Shown in pieces: positions 26,149 to 34,450 of a stretch of 64,000 bases of DNA. Where the stretch lies: contig NZ_CP066149.1 in NCBI RefSeq assembly GCF_023206395.1, positions 248,001 through 312,000 of the forward strand, written 5' to 3'. Both the position numbers and the translations under genes were made by a program. Position 1 is the stretch's first letter; each line of letters opens with the position of its first letter. This stretch comes from Vibrio sp. ED004. Its GTDB lineage: Bacteria; Pseudomonadota; Gammaproteobacteria; Enterobacterales; Vibrionaceae. The notes under the pieces were generated by a model. The model saw only the letters and a program-made list of their open reading frames with translations, searched no databases and had not been told where the DNA came from.

Positions 26149-27408
26149 TTAGAACTCGTGAGCCGCTGTGTCTGGGTTTAGGCTATCAATGCCAATCACA
26201 CCCGCAGCACGCTCAATTGCAGCTGTTTGAGACACTAGCGCAACAATTGTTTTGTTTACTAGCGCGTTACCTGCAGCGTTGTCAGCAGCGATTAGCTGAT
26301 CGAAGTGCTGGTTATTTTTCTCTGCAGACGTTACTAGCTCGCCTACTTGTGCACGTGCTAGGTCAAACTGCTTTTGGATCTCTTTCGCAGCTTGCTCATC
26401 TTTTTGCTCTACTAGATCAAACAGGCTTGGACCTGAAAGCAAAGTACCGTCTTCACGTTTGTATAGACCCGTGTAAACGTTGTAGATGCCTTGCTCGTTG
26501 TAGTAGTGAGAGTTGTGCGTGTTATCAGAGAAGCAATCATGCTCGTCTTCAGTTGAGTTCGCTTCTAGTGCAACCTTCATACGCTCGCCCGCTAGTTCAC
26601 CTAGAGACAGTGAACCCATGCCGAATAGCATTTTACGTAGGCCGTTCTCGCTAGACTCAGAAAGAAGCTCTTGACGGTAGTTGCCTTTCTCACCTTCAGC
26701 CCACTGTTTTTCCATCCACTCTAAGTCTTGGATAAGTAGTTCAGCTGATGCTTTTAGGTATGCGCCACGACGGTCACAGTTGCCGTTAGTACACTCAGCG
26801 CCAACAACGAAATCAGTGTAAGCACGCTCACCTGCACCTGCGTTTGTGCCGTTTAGATCTTGGCCCCAAAGTAGGAATTCAATTGCGTGGTAGCCAGACG
26901 CTACGTTCGCTTCAGAACCGCCGATCTCGTTAAGGTCTGCGATTAGCTCAGGGGTGATGTTCGTTGAGTCAACAGTAGTCTGACCAATTTGGAAAGTCTT
27001 GTTCGCCACGATGTTTGCGCTAGCGCCTTCGTTACCGAGCTCATATTGGTAATCAGAAGATACATAGTCAATCAGGCCTTCATCTAGTGGCCATGCGTTT
27101 AGTTGGCCTTCCCAATCATCAACAACAGCGTTGCCGAAGCGGAATACTTCTGATTGTTGGTAAGGAACACGAGACTCAAGCCAAGCTTGTTTTACTTGTT
27201 CAAAGTTGCCAGCAGAAGGAGAAGCTAAGAAGGTATCAATAGAAGAGTTCAACGCTTTTGCTGTAATTACTGAGTCTGCAAACACTGCATGTGCAATATC
27301 TGCGTAATGTTCTACAACTTGATCTTGAGTTACTGCTGCGAAAGAAGAAGCAGAGGCAAAAATGAGTGACGAAGTTACGGCTTTTGTCACTAAAGATTTA
27401 ATGGTCAT
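26149..27408 (-). CDS. Imelysin-family protein, IrpA-like (iron-regulated)
   Basis: 419 residues with a signal peptide (LIFASASSFAAVTQ). The classical imelysin motif is present: SGYHAIEFLLWGQD (GxHxxE, about 164-170), with the partner regions WLESRVPYQQSEVFRFGN and YIGTD-like acidic segments typical of the ICMP/IrpA group. First gene after the Fur-like box at 27451-27473. Imelysins are periplasmic or surface proteins induced by iron limitation and thought to bind or pass on iron. Together with the next three genes it forms a four-gene uptake module. Confidence 0.9.
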   Translation of the reverse strand: MTIKSLVTKAVTSSLIFASASSFAAVTQDQVVEHYADIAHAVFADSVITAKALNSSIDTFLASPSAGNFEQVKQAWLESRVPYQQSEVFRFGNAVVDDWEGQLNAWPLDEGLIDYVSSDYQYELGNEGASANIVANKTFQIGQTTVDSTNITPELIADLNEIGGSEANVASGYHAIEFLLWGQDLNGTNAGAGERAYTDFVVGAECTNGNCDRRGAYLKASAELLIQDLEWMEKQWAEGEKGNYRQELLSESSENGLRKMLFGMGSLSLGELAGERMKVALEANSTEDEHDCFSDNTHNSHYYNEQGIYNVYTGLYKREDGTLLSGPSLFDLVEQKDEQAAKEIQKQFDLARAQVGELVTSAEKNNQHFDQLIAADNAAGNALVNKTIVALVSQTAAIERAAGVIGIDSLNPDTAAHEF

Positions 27409-27450
27409 GAAGCATCCTTGTTGAGCTTTAAATTATTATTCGTAGTAATA

Positions 27451-27473
27451 GTGCAAACCATTATCATTTGCAC
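27451..27473 (-). promoter_or_regulatory. Fur-like box upstream of the imelysin operon
   Basis: GTGCAAACCATTATCATTTGCAC: outer arms GTGCAAA/TTTGCAC form a palindrome and the centre contains ATTATCATT, close to the Fur consensus. It lies 43 bases upstream of the first imelysin start codon, consistent with repression in iron-replete cells. Confidence 0.72.
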
Positions 27474-27521
27474 TACGGATTTGAATAATACAAACTTACA
27501 ATTTTATTGCAAGATAAATAC

Positions 27522-27544
27522 AAAAAAACCTCACATTTGTGAGG
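27522..27544 (-). terminator. Terminator of ribA
   Basis: CCTCACA/TGTGAGG stem followed by seven T on the minus strand, 40 bases past the ribA stop. Confidence 0.88.
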
Positions 27545-27585
27545 TCTTTGAACATTTTTGTGTTAAGCGTAACAAAGAAGGCTGA

Positions 27586-28182
27586 TCAGATATCCAGATT
27601 ATGCTTACCATGTGAAACTTTCGCCTTCAGGTAGCTTTCATTACCTGACTTGATATGAGCAGAAGTATTCACCACTTCTTCAATCTCAATACCAAAGGAT
27701 TTCAGCTCGTTGATCTTCTTAGGGTTGTTGGTTACTAAACGGATTTTTGTGGTACCTAAAGCACGTAGCATTTCAGCGGCTTCAGTAAAATCACGTAAGT
27801 CATCACCAAAACCTAGGTGGTTATTGGCTTCATAGGTGTTCATACCTTCGCTTTGCAGGCGGTACGCATCGATTTTATTGTACAAACCAATACCACGTCC
27901 CTCTTGGCGTAAGTAAAGAATTACGCCGCCTGTTTCACCCATAATTCTAATGGTTTCGTCTAGCTGCTCGCCACAGTCACATCGAGAAGAATGGAAAACA
28001 TCACCAGTAAGACACTCAGAGTGCATACGAACAAGAGGTATGTCTTGTGTTTTGTCTGCTGATTTAAATATCACAGCAACATGCTCTTTATCTGTTTTCA
28101 ACCCATGAAAAGACAGAAGTTCAGCATCGATACTGCTTGTTGCCCCTACTTTGAAATCTATTCTGGCACGTACTTCCGCCAT
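27586..28182 (-). CDS. ribA: GTP cyclohydrolase II
   Basis: 198 residues from ATG 28182 (a GTG at 28221 is possible but has no ribosome site). Zinc-binding cysteines are in [21 protein letters not shown] (about 52-72) and the GTP-binding/catalytic segment is [14 protein letters not shown] (about 90-103), followed by TNNPKK. It converts GTP to diaminohydroxyribosylaminopyrimidine phosphate, the first step of riboflavin synthesis. A single-domain enzyme, not the RibBA fusion. No FMN riboswitch is evident upstream. Confidence 0.93.
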   Translation of the reverse strand: MAEVRARIDFKVGATSSIDAELLSFHGLKTDKEHVAVIFKSADKTQDIPLVRMHSECLTGDVFHSSRCDCGEQLDETIRIMGETGGVILYLRQEGRGIGLYNKIDAYRLQSEGMNTYEANNHLGFGDDLRDFTEAAEMLRALGTTKIRLVTNNPKKINELKSFGIEIEEVVNTSAHIKSGNESYLKAKVSHGKHNLDI

Positions 28183-28350
28183 AGCTATACTCACTTGAAA
28201 ATTCGATGTATTTAACGACACTACATTATATGTCTAGGCAATATTTTGTAGCTAACTATCTAATGATAGACACTATGAGGCTGTTAACAATTTTTTTCAA
28301 GGTCGACTACGCACAAATTGTTATAATATAACAATTAATTTTCAAGTAAG

Positions 28351-28387
28351 AAAAAACCCCACATTGGAATGACCAACATGGGGTTAT
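28351..28387 (-). terminator. Terminator of the 58-codon gene
   Basis: AACCCCATGTTGG/CCAATGTGGGGTT stem with one G-U pair, then six T on the minus strand, 44 bases past the stop at 28431. Confidence 0.85.
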
Positions 28388-28430
28388 AAATTAAACAGTT
28401 GCGGCTAAAGTGACACTTTTTACAGAACGC

Positions 28431-28607
28431 TCAACTTACTTGAGTTTGCTTCCAGATGACAAGTTGCACCCAAGCATTCTCTAATTCGGTTAACTCTTCT
28501 TGAGTTAGCGTAGAAATGCTCGACTTAGCACTGTATCTCTCTGCCCATTTGTCTGACTGGACACGAGTATGGAACTCTTTCTTTAAATTTGAGATTACGT
28601 TATCCAC
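28431..28607 (-). CDS. Small conserved-looking protein of 58 residues, function unknown
   Basis: Starts at GTG 28607 with AAGGA eight bases upstream and ends before its own terminator. The protein begins MDNVISNLKKEF and ends AWVQLVIWKQTQVS. It is acidic-amphipathic with predicted helices, a Leu/Glu-rich stretch (TQEELTELENAW) and no membrane segment. It lies between nrfF and ribA, on the nrf strand. The ribosome site, terminator and coding-like composition support a real gene. I do not recognise a family. Confidence 0.7.
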   Translation of the reverse strand: MDNVISNLKKEFHTRVQSDKWAERYSAKSSISTLTQEELTELENAWVQLVIWKQTQVS

Positions 28608-28696
28608 AGATACATCCTTATATAGCAGTGCTTAGCCTTTATAATCGGTCAATGTTACAAAATACAGGTCAATTGGTAAACACTAATACATAATTT

Positions 28697-29137
28697 TTAT
28701 GAGCCCTTTCTAACACTTTTTACTGATAAATATATAAATAAGAGAAATAATAGGCTTGGTAAAAGCCAAAGTAATAGGTTTGAGGCGCTCATTGCTGGCT
28801 TATAAAGCACAAACTCGCCAAATCGCTCTGTCATATATTGAGTGATTTCATTATTACTCTTCCCTTCTTTCACCATATTAAACACAACAAGACGTAAATC
28901 TTTTGCTATCGGCGAGTTCGATTCAATCAGGTTTTGATTCTGACATTGAGGGCAGCGCAGCGTTTTTGCCAAGTTAATAGCACGCTGCTGTTGATCCGGG
29001 CTTTCAAACTCAAACAGCTCAACCTGAATGCTTGTCTCTTTATTACTGGCTGTAAACAACTCTTCAGCCATGGCCGGAAAGCTAATAGTAGCAATTGCAG
29101 ACAAGATTACGACTATCTGTATTAAAGACTTCATCAT
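28697..29137 (-). CDS. nrfF: NrfF, haem lyase subunit (CcmH-like)
   Basis: 146 residues: signal peptide, the thiol-redox motif LRCPQCQNQNLIES (CxxC about 61-64) and one C-terminal membrane helix (NLLLWLLPSLLFLLFIYLSV). It is the CcmH-type subunit that, with NrfE and NrfG, attaches haem to the unusual CXXCK site of NrfA. It overlaps the preceding thioredoxin-like gene by 4 bases, indicating coupled translation. Last gene of the leftward nrf operon before the small gene. Confidence 0.9.
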   Translation of the reverse strand: MMKSLIQIVVILSAIATISFPAMAEELFTASNKETSIQVELFEFESPDQQQRAINLAKTLRCPQCQNQNLIESNSPIAKDLRLVVFNMVKEGKSNNEITQYMTERFGEFVLYKPAMSASNLLLWLLPSLLFLLFIYLSVKSVRKGS

Positions 29138-29688
29138 CCAATCTCACCATCAAAATACATGGCAAGTTCGTTTTGCCATACGGATTCATTAATCACACCC
29201 AGTAGCTTCTTAATGATTTGGCCGTAAGCGTCAACCAAGTATGTCTCCGGCGTACCGATGACCCCTAACTCCAAGGCTAACTTCCCCTGAGGATCGCTAA
29301 TGACTTTTGAATATGGGTTTCCATCGTTCGACAACACATTAATAGCGGCAGCTGTGTTATCTCGGTAATTAAGACCAACAATAGGAATGCCTTTATCGTG
29401 GAGTTTGAGCAAAAAGGCGTGTTCGGTTTTGCAGATACCACACCATGACGCCCAGACATTCACTAACTGGTAAGGGTGCTCAGTAATATCCGTTCGCGTC
29501 AGTTCTTGTTGCCCTGTGACTCCTTCGCTATTGGATAACGCTATCGATGTAAATTCAGGAAACGATCTCTGTTGCGTCGATACTGTGGTGGTTTGCTGCT
29601 TGTTATCAAGCCCGAACAAAAATGCCAACACCACTATCAGTGCCAATACAATAAGCGTGATGAGTTTGTTACGAACGCTGGTATTCAT
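29134..29688 (-). CDS. Thioredoxin-like haem-maturation protein (DsbE/CcmG type) of the nrf operon
   Basis: 184 residues with an N-terminal membrane anchor (LITLIVLALIVVLAFLFGL) and a periplasmic thioredoxin fold: VNVWASWCGICKTEH (WCxxC about 81-84) and the cis-Pro loop GVIGTPETYLVDAYG. CcmG-like proteins reduce apocytochrome cysteines before haem attachment. It overlaps nrfE by 20 bases. In several gammaproteobacteria a gene in this position is called nrfX; I leave the symbol empty. Confidence 0.88.
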   Translation of the reverse strand: MNTSVRNKLITLIVLALIVVLAFLFGLDNKQQTTTVSTQQRSFPEFTSIALSNSEGVTGQQELTRTDITEHPYQLVNVWASWCGICKTEHAFLLKLHDKGIPIVGLNYRDNTAAAINVLSNDGNPYSKVISDPQGKLALELGVIGTPETYLVDAYGQIIKKLLGVINESVWQNELAMYFDGEIG

Positions 29689-31585
29689 ACTGTGACGCCT
29701 TAACGGTTTTCTTTTTACGATAAATCAATGAGAGCAACGCACCTAAAATAGAGATCAACCCACCGAACCAAATCCAACGAGCATAAGCCTTATATTGAAC
29801 GCGGAATGCGTAAGCGGTTGAATCCACTTTTTCACCCATGGTGATATACACGTCGCCATGCCAGAACCACTTCATTGCTGGCTCACTCATGTTCATGACT
29901 CGAACTTGGTAATGCCTTCTTTCAGGTGTGATGTAAAAGCTTCGTTCATTAGCCTCTAGATCAAGCACTGCCCTTTCGGCAGTAAAGTTCGATGCAACAT
30001 AAAGCTCAGTATCACGATGAGAAAGCATCCAGTCCATAAACTCAACCTGTTCTCCTGGGCTCAATTTATAGCTGCGCTCAAACGAATGGTAGCTGTTCAT
30101 CGCGGCACCTACCGCTAACACAGCGACACCCACATGTGCGAACGTCATCACCCAGACTTTGCGTTGGAATTTGGAACTGCGCGTGACCGCTAAACCATAA
30201 ACATGAGTCAGTACAACCCAAAACGCGAGAGCCCACGTCACCAGTACCATCACTTGAATCTTCTCTACTTGCACAACATAGCAGGTAAAACCGAGACCAA
30301 TAGATAGCAGAGCGATTGACGCCATAACGCCTTTCGACGCTTGGGGTTTGATACTGAGTAATGGAGCAAGGCCAACAACGCCCATAGCGAGTAAAGCTAA
30401 CGGTGCTATTAGCAGGTTAAAGTAAGGTGCGCCTACCGATATATTTCCAAGACCTAACAGCTCAAACACCATGGGATAGAAGGTACCGAACACCACAACC
30501 GCCGTTGCCAAAACGAAAATGAGTGCGGCGACTAAACTCAAAAAGCTTTTGCTGGCAAAGTGCGTGATTGGGCTCGATTCGAAAGACTCACCACGCACAA
30601 TGAGCAGAGAAAACGAACTCACCAACACCACGACCAAGATCAGTAACAGTGCGATGCCTTTACTTGGGTCAACCGCAAAAGCGTGTACTGAAGTGAGTAC
30701 GCCAGAGCGAACAATAAAGGTGCCGAGAATACTTAGACAAAACGTAATGAAGGCAAGGCTCAGAGACCATTTCAACAGTTGTTGCTTGCCCTTGGCAACA
30801 CCTAAGGTATGTAACAAAGCGCTAGAAGTGAGCCACGGTAGCAAGCTCGCGTTCTCAACAGGATCCCAGAACCACCAGCCGCCCCAGCCCAATTCGTAAT
30901 ATGCCCACCAAGAACCAAGAATGATCCCCGCGGTTAAAAAGATCCACGCGACTAAACACCAGCTTCGACAATGAGCGACCCAATCAAACTCGATCGGATC
31001 CACCAATAAGGCCGCGACAGCAAAGGCCAGTACAACCGAAAACCCTACGTAGCCCAGATATAGTAACGGCGGATGGAATATCAAACCGGCATCTTGCAGC
31101 ATTGGATTAAGATCTCGTCCTTCAAGCGGCAAGATTGAATTCAATTCAAATGGGTTGGATGCAAATAACGTAAACCAAGCGAATATCGCGAGTAATACAT
31201 TCATCATCCACAGCACACGGCTTTGATATTCACTTGAGTAGCGTTTTTGCAAAGCGATAACACCGGACCAACAGCTGATGGTCAGTACCCAAAACAGCAA
31301 TGAGCCTTCATGCCCTGCCCACACGGCGGCCATTTTGAAAAAGGGAGGTAACTGTGTATTAGAATGTTCTGCGACATATAGAATCGAGAAGTCGTCACTG
31401 ATAAAGGCATAGCCAAGCAGAACAATAGCGCCAATGGAAAATAGTGCGCTTGAAAGAGAGAAGCTGCGAATTAAACCTAGATTCGGTGATTGCCTGGCGA
31501 GCATTGGATAAATCGAATGCACAGCGATAATGCTGCTAAGAACAGCGACCAAAACTAAATTAAACAGCCCCAAAGAACCGACCAT
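29669..31585 (-). CDS. nrfE: NrfE, cytochrome c haem lyase subunit (CcmF family)
   Basis: 638 residues, about 15 membrane segments. The haem-handling WWD-type segment reads GSWWAYYELGWGGWWFWDPVENAS (about 225-250), preceded by MAAVWAGHEGSLLFWV and HPPLLYLGYVGF, all CcmF hallmarks. It is the integral membrane core of the NrfEFG haem lyase dedicated to NrfA's first haem. Transcribed leftward with nrfF and the thioredoxin-like gene; 131 bases separate it from nrfD. Confidence 0.92.
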   Translation of the reverse strand: MVGSLGLFNLVLVAVLSSIIAVHSIYPMLARQSPNLGLIRSFSLSSALFSIGAIVLLGYAFISDDFSILYVAEHSNTQLPPFFKMAAVWAGHEGSLLFWVLTISCWSGVIALQKRYSSEYQSRVLWMMNVLLAIFAWFTLFASNPFELNSILPLEGRDLNPMLQDAGLIFHPPLLYLGYVGFSVVLAFAVAALLVDPIEFDWVAHCRSWCLVAWIFLTAGIILGSWWAYYELGWGGWWFWDPVENASLLPWLTSSALLHTLGVAKGKQQLLKWSLSLAFITFCLSILGTFIVRSGVLTSVHAFAVDPSKGIALLLILVVVLVSSFSLLIVRGESFESSPITHFASKSFLSLVAALIFVLATAVVVFGTFYPMVFELLGLGNISVGAPYFNLLIAPLALLAMGVVGLAPLLSIKPQASKGVMASIALLSIGLGFTCYVVQVEKIQVMVLVTWALAFWVVLTHVYGLAVTRSSKFQRKVWVMTFAHVGVAVLAVGAAMNSYHSFERSYKLSPGEQVEFMDWMLSHRDTELYVASNFTAERAVLDLEANERSFYITPERRHYQVRVMNMSEPAMKWFWHGDVYITMGEKVDSTAYAFRVQYKAYARWIWFGGLISILGALLSLIYRKKKTVKASQYEYQRS

Positions 31586-31716
31586 ATCACCTCAATAAGG
31601 CTCCACCAAAGCAGAACCAAGTAAAACCGTTGTTAGCTTCTTTATGCAAAGAAACAGAGAATTAGTAAGCAGATGCCTAGTATCCAACATCTACTCACTA
31701 ACAAACTTGAGCAGAA

Positions 31717-32691
31717 TTAAGCGAGTGTTAATTGCCCAGCATAAAGAACAAAGGTTCGAAGCATTAACACGCCCATTAAGCTCAAAGACGTCACGGAAAA
31801 GATATACACCGAACTATGACGAATAGAGTCTGGCGTGACAGCATTGAGTAACAAGGGTAAAACCATGCCTACCCCAATAACGCCGTACCAGAACCAACTT
31901 GCCCAGAAGCCGCTACCAATTGCGTTCCACACTGCTTGTTCGCTTTGTCCACCAGCAAATACTAATCCAGTAAAGAAAGTCACCAGAACAAACAACTCGA
32001 ACATCACAACCGGACGCTCAAATCCGTGAATCCAAGAAACACTGATGCTGTGTGGCGATTCTTTGAAAACCAAAACACCAAACAAAATACACGCAGCAGC
32101 ACCCGAAGATAAACTCGAGAATAAGAATAGAATCGGCAGTACTGGGTTATTCAGCATTGGGAAGGTATTTAACGCCGAAAGCAGGAAGCCAGTATAAGCG
32201 GCAAGCATCAGAGCAAGAATAGCTAAGAATATTTCCAAAGCATTTTCAAACACTTCTATTTTGCCAATCCAATTCCCAACAAAATCGAGTCGCCCTTTTA
32301 ACCAAGCTTGGTCATTCAAGAACACTACGATTTGATCTCGGAATATAATGCCGATCCAAAGGAATAAGATCACCATATACACTTGGAATAAGATCACACC
32401 CATCGACATCACAGACGTTGGATTATAAAAGATCATGATCTTCCAAAAAGATAACGGTTTTGTTAGATGGAAGACCAAGATCAGCAGACCTGAAATGATC
32501 CCAAATGGCGCAAGAAAAGCGGTCGCCTTTAACACACCATTATGAGCGGGGTCACCTTCAATGACCTTTCGTTTAAGGTAAATAGAAATCATGACGGCAC
32601 CCGCCGACATCCCCGCCAGAAATAGATAAATAGCTATAATCCAGTCCCATACCACGGTACCAGACTGAAAAGCAGTGTCCCATGCACTCAT
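31717..32691 (-). CDS. nrfD: NrfD, quinol-oxidising membrane subunit
   Basis: About 324 residues with eight to ten membrane helices (YLFLAGMSAGAVMISIYL near the start is typical of NrfD/PsrC). It accepts electrons from quinol and passes them to NrfC. ATG 32691 is chosen because GGGGAG lies eight bases upstream; it is 3 bases past the nrfC stop. Confidence 0.92.
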   Translation of the reverse strand: MSAWDTAFQSGTVVWDWIIAIYLFLAGMSAGAVMISIYLKRKVIEGDPAHNGVLKATAFLAPFGIISGLLILVFHLTKPLSFWKIMIFYNPTSVMSMGVILFQVYMVILFLWIGIIFRDQIVVFLNDQAWLKGRLDFVGNWIGKIEVFENALEIFLAILALMLAAYTGFLLSALNTFPMLNNPVLPILFLFSSLSSGAAACILFGVLVFKESPHSISVSWIHGFERPVVMFELFVLVTFFTGLVFAGGQSEQAVWNAIGSGFWASWFWYGVIGVGMVLPLLLNAVTPDSIRHSSVYIFSVTSLSLMGVLMLRTFVLYAGQLTLA

Positions 32692-32693
32692 AA

Positions 32694-33380
32694 TCAAATC
32701 TCCCCTTTTTGGTGTGGCACTTTATAGAGTTTTGGCTGAGTCCCTAGGTAGGCTTTATCTCTGTAAACCACTTCCGATTGAAGCACTTGGTTTATCTCAC
32801 TCTTAGGGTCGTTCAGGTCGCCGAATATCAGCGCGTTAGTTGGGCAAGATTCAACACAAGCAGGTAACTTCCCTTGAGCCAAGTTAGTATCACGGCAGAA
32901 ATTACACTTATCAGCGGATTTATTCTCTGGGTGGAAAAAGCGCACTTGATATGGACAAGCTAATAAGCAGTAACCACAACCCACACACTTCTCTTTGTGC
33001 ACATCAACAATGCCGGTTTTCTCATCTTTATAGGCTGCACCCGTTGGGCAAACCATCACACACGGAGCATTATCACAATGTTGGCAAGAGTTACGGGTAA
33101 AACGGTAATCAACATTTGGATATTCGCCTTGAGGTTCGCTCTTAATGATCTCTAAGCGCGATACACCCTCAGGCACTTTGTTTACTTCACGACACGCTTC
33201 AGTACAGGCTGTACAACCGATACACGCGGTTTCATCATGAACCATCCCGTAGCGCTTAGTGCCATCTTCCTGAACATTGGCCAACGTTTTACGGCTTGTT
33301 ACCGCCGCCGTTCCTGCAACCCCAGTCGTAAAAATCACAGCGCCTGCGCCAGCTAAAAAGTTTCTTCTTGAGCAGCTCAT
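32694..33380 (-). CDS. nrfC: NrfC, four-cluster iron-sulfur protein
   Basis: 228 residues with a twin-arginine signal (SRRNFLAGAGAVIFTTG). Four cysteine groups for [4Fe-4S] clusters are seen: CIGCTACTEAC, CQHCDNAPCVMVC, CVGCGYCLLAC and CNFC...CVESC. It carries electrons from NrfD to the pentahaem NrfB at the periplasmic face. Packed tightly between nrfB (3 bases) and nrfD. Confidence 0.94.
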   Translation of the reverse strand: MSCSRRNFLAGAGAVIFTTGVAGTAAVTSRKTLANVQEDGTKRYGMVHDETACIGCTACTEACREVNKVPEGVSRLEIIKSEPQGEYPNVDYRFTRNSCQHCDNAPCVMVCPTGAAYKDEKTGIVDVHKEKCVGCGYCLLACPYQVRFFHPENKSADKCNFCRDTNLAQGKLPACVESCPTNALIFGDLNDPKSEINQVLQSEVVYRDKAYLGTQPKLYKVPHQKGEI

Positions 33381-33383
33381 AGA

Positions 33384-33968
33384 TTACTCCCCTTCTTTCT
33401 TCTGGTTGAAGTCTGAATGGCAATCCACGCACAACTTAATGGTTTGCTTTTTATCTAAGCTCAGCACCTTAGCTTCGGTCGCATGAACATCATGGCAGTT
33501 TGAACACGTTAAGTTTTGTACGTGAACATCGTGAGTCCAGCTCGCTTCACGCAGATCATCCGGTTTATGACAATCTATACATTGGCTATTGGCGTCTAGA
33601 ATTAAGCTAGGATCGAGGAAGACCTTTTCAGTTCCCTGCTTTGATTGGGCCGCGCGATACTTCACCACTTCAGGTGCACCTTCACGGTGATCGGGGCCAA
33701 TAGAGGTATGACAATCGGTACAATTCACTTCACGACCAAGTAAAGCGTGTGCGCTCTTACCGTGTGAACCCAATATCGTTTCTTTGGAATCTTTATGGCA
33801 TTGAACACACTTGTAGTCTTTGTCGCGGATTAATTCGACTTCATGTCTTGTTGATTCTCCTACTGGCGTAACAGCAGGCTCAGCAACAGCATGAATGGAA
33901 TAACCATAGAGGCAGAATGCTAGAAGGGATTTAAGCATTATGACTATGGCCAATTTAATATTGCCCAT
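33384..33968 (-). CDS. nrfB: NrfB, pentahaem cytochrome c
   Basis: 194 residues with a signal peptide (a start at ATG 33935 is also possible). Five CXXCH motifs are visible: CVQCH, CTDCH, CIDCH, CSNCH and CVDCH. It is the soluble electron carrier feeding the nitrite reductase NrfA. First gene of the leftward nrf operon, divergent from nrfA. Confidence 0.93.
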   Translation of the reverse strand: MGNIKLAIVIMLKSLLAFCLYGYSIHAVAEPAVTPVGESTRHEVELIRDKDYKCVQCHKDSKETILGSHGKSAHALLGREVNCTDCHTSIGPDHREGAPEVVKYRAAQSKQGTEKVFLDPSLILDANSQCIDCHKPDDLREASWTHDVHVQNLTCSNCHDVHATEAKVLSLDKKQTIKLCVDCHSDFNQKKEGE

Positions 33969-34115
33969 TTTATCCTTTCCTTATACCGGCATTATTTAAC
34001 TCTCAACTAAATAATATTCCGGTTAAACAAAAGTACCCTTAAACGATATTATTAACGTTTAAATGATATCAATTCTTATTTTGGATAAGCCACAACGCTT
34101 TCTATATTTAGAATA

Positions 34116-34131
34116 TACCTCTAATTAGGTA
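34116..34131. promoter_or_regulatory. NarP/NarL-like 7-2-7 site
   Basis: TACCTCT-AA-TTAGGTA: two heptamers in inverted order with a 2-base spacer, as NarP prefers; one mismatch in the second. Suggests nitrate/nitrite control of nrfA. Confidence 0.6.
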
Positions 34132-34213
34132 ATGCGAAATTCACGAAGGTTAATATGTGAACACAATCACCCTATTTATCACAAGGGCATAGTATGTAAT
34201 TGCTTGTTATATT

Positions 34214-34228
34214 TGATAATAATTATCA
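34214..34228. promoter_or_regulatory. Fur-like 7-1-7 palindrome upstream of nrfA
   Basis: TGATAAT-A-ATTATCA, a perfect 7-1-7 inverted repeat matching the core Fur recognition unit. Being AT-rich, a chance match is possible, but the fit is exact. Confidence 0.6.
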
Positions 34229-34285
34229 CTTAAATTTCTCTCCACAAGCCAATACATACCCCTTTAGGGTTATATAAACTTCAAC

Positions 34286-34299
34286 GTGATTAAAGTCAC
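34286..34299. promoter_or_regulatory. CRP/FNR-family palindrome upstream of nrfA
   Basis: GTGA-TTAAAG-TCAC: perfect arms with the 6-base spacer of CRP sites. Confidence 0.55.
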
Positions 34300-34308
34300 T
34301 GCCATTAA

Positions 34309-34322
34309 TTGATCTAAAACAA
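34309..34322 (+). promoter_or_regulatory. FNR-like site upstream of nrfA
   Basis: TTGATCTAAAACAA: one mismatch to TTGAT-N4-ATCAA. It lies about 130 bases before the nrfA start. Confidence 0.55.
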
Positions 34323-34450
34323 GCAAACTTCCGACACGTAACAAAATGTGTTTATTTATGAATTAATATAAACAGGAATTCTCCAGTTCTTAATTTGAAT
34401 AGCAAACTCACAACGCTTGGTATAAAAATCAGTATATTGGAGATATCACT

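Larger units (their letters stand above)
33969..34450. promoter_or_regulatory. Divergent nrfB-nrfA control region
   Basis: About 480 AT-rich bases without a gene, holding several operator-like sites listed separately: NarP-like 34116-34131, Fur-like 34214-34228, CRP/FNR-like 34286-34299, FNR-like 34309-34322. The long space suits two divergent, multiply controlled promoters. Confidence 0.75.

Noticed and set aside
27586..28221. Longer ribA start at GTG 28221
   Set aside because: No ribosome site precedes it, and the extra 13 residues do not resemble the family; ATG 28182 is preferred with moderate confidence.
28222..28350. FMN riboswitch upstream of ribA
   Set aside because: The leader is short and AT-rich and I see none of the conserved RFN-element blocks.
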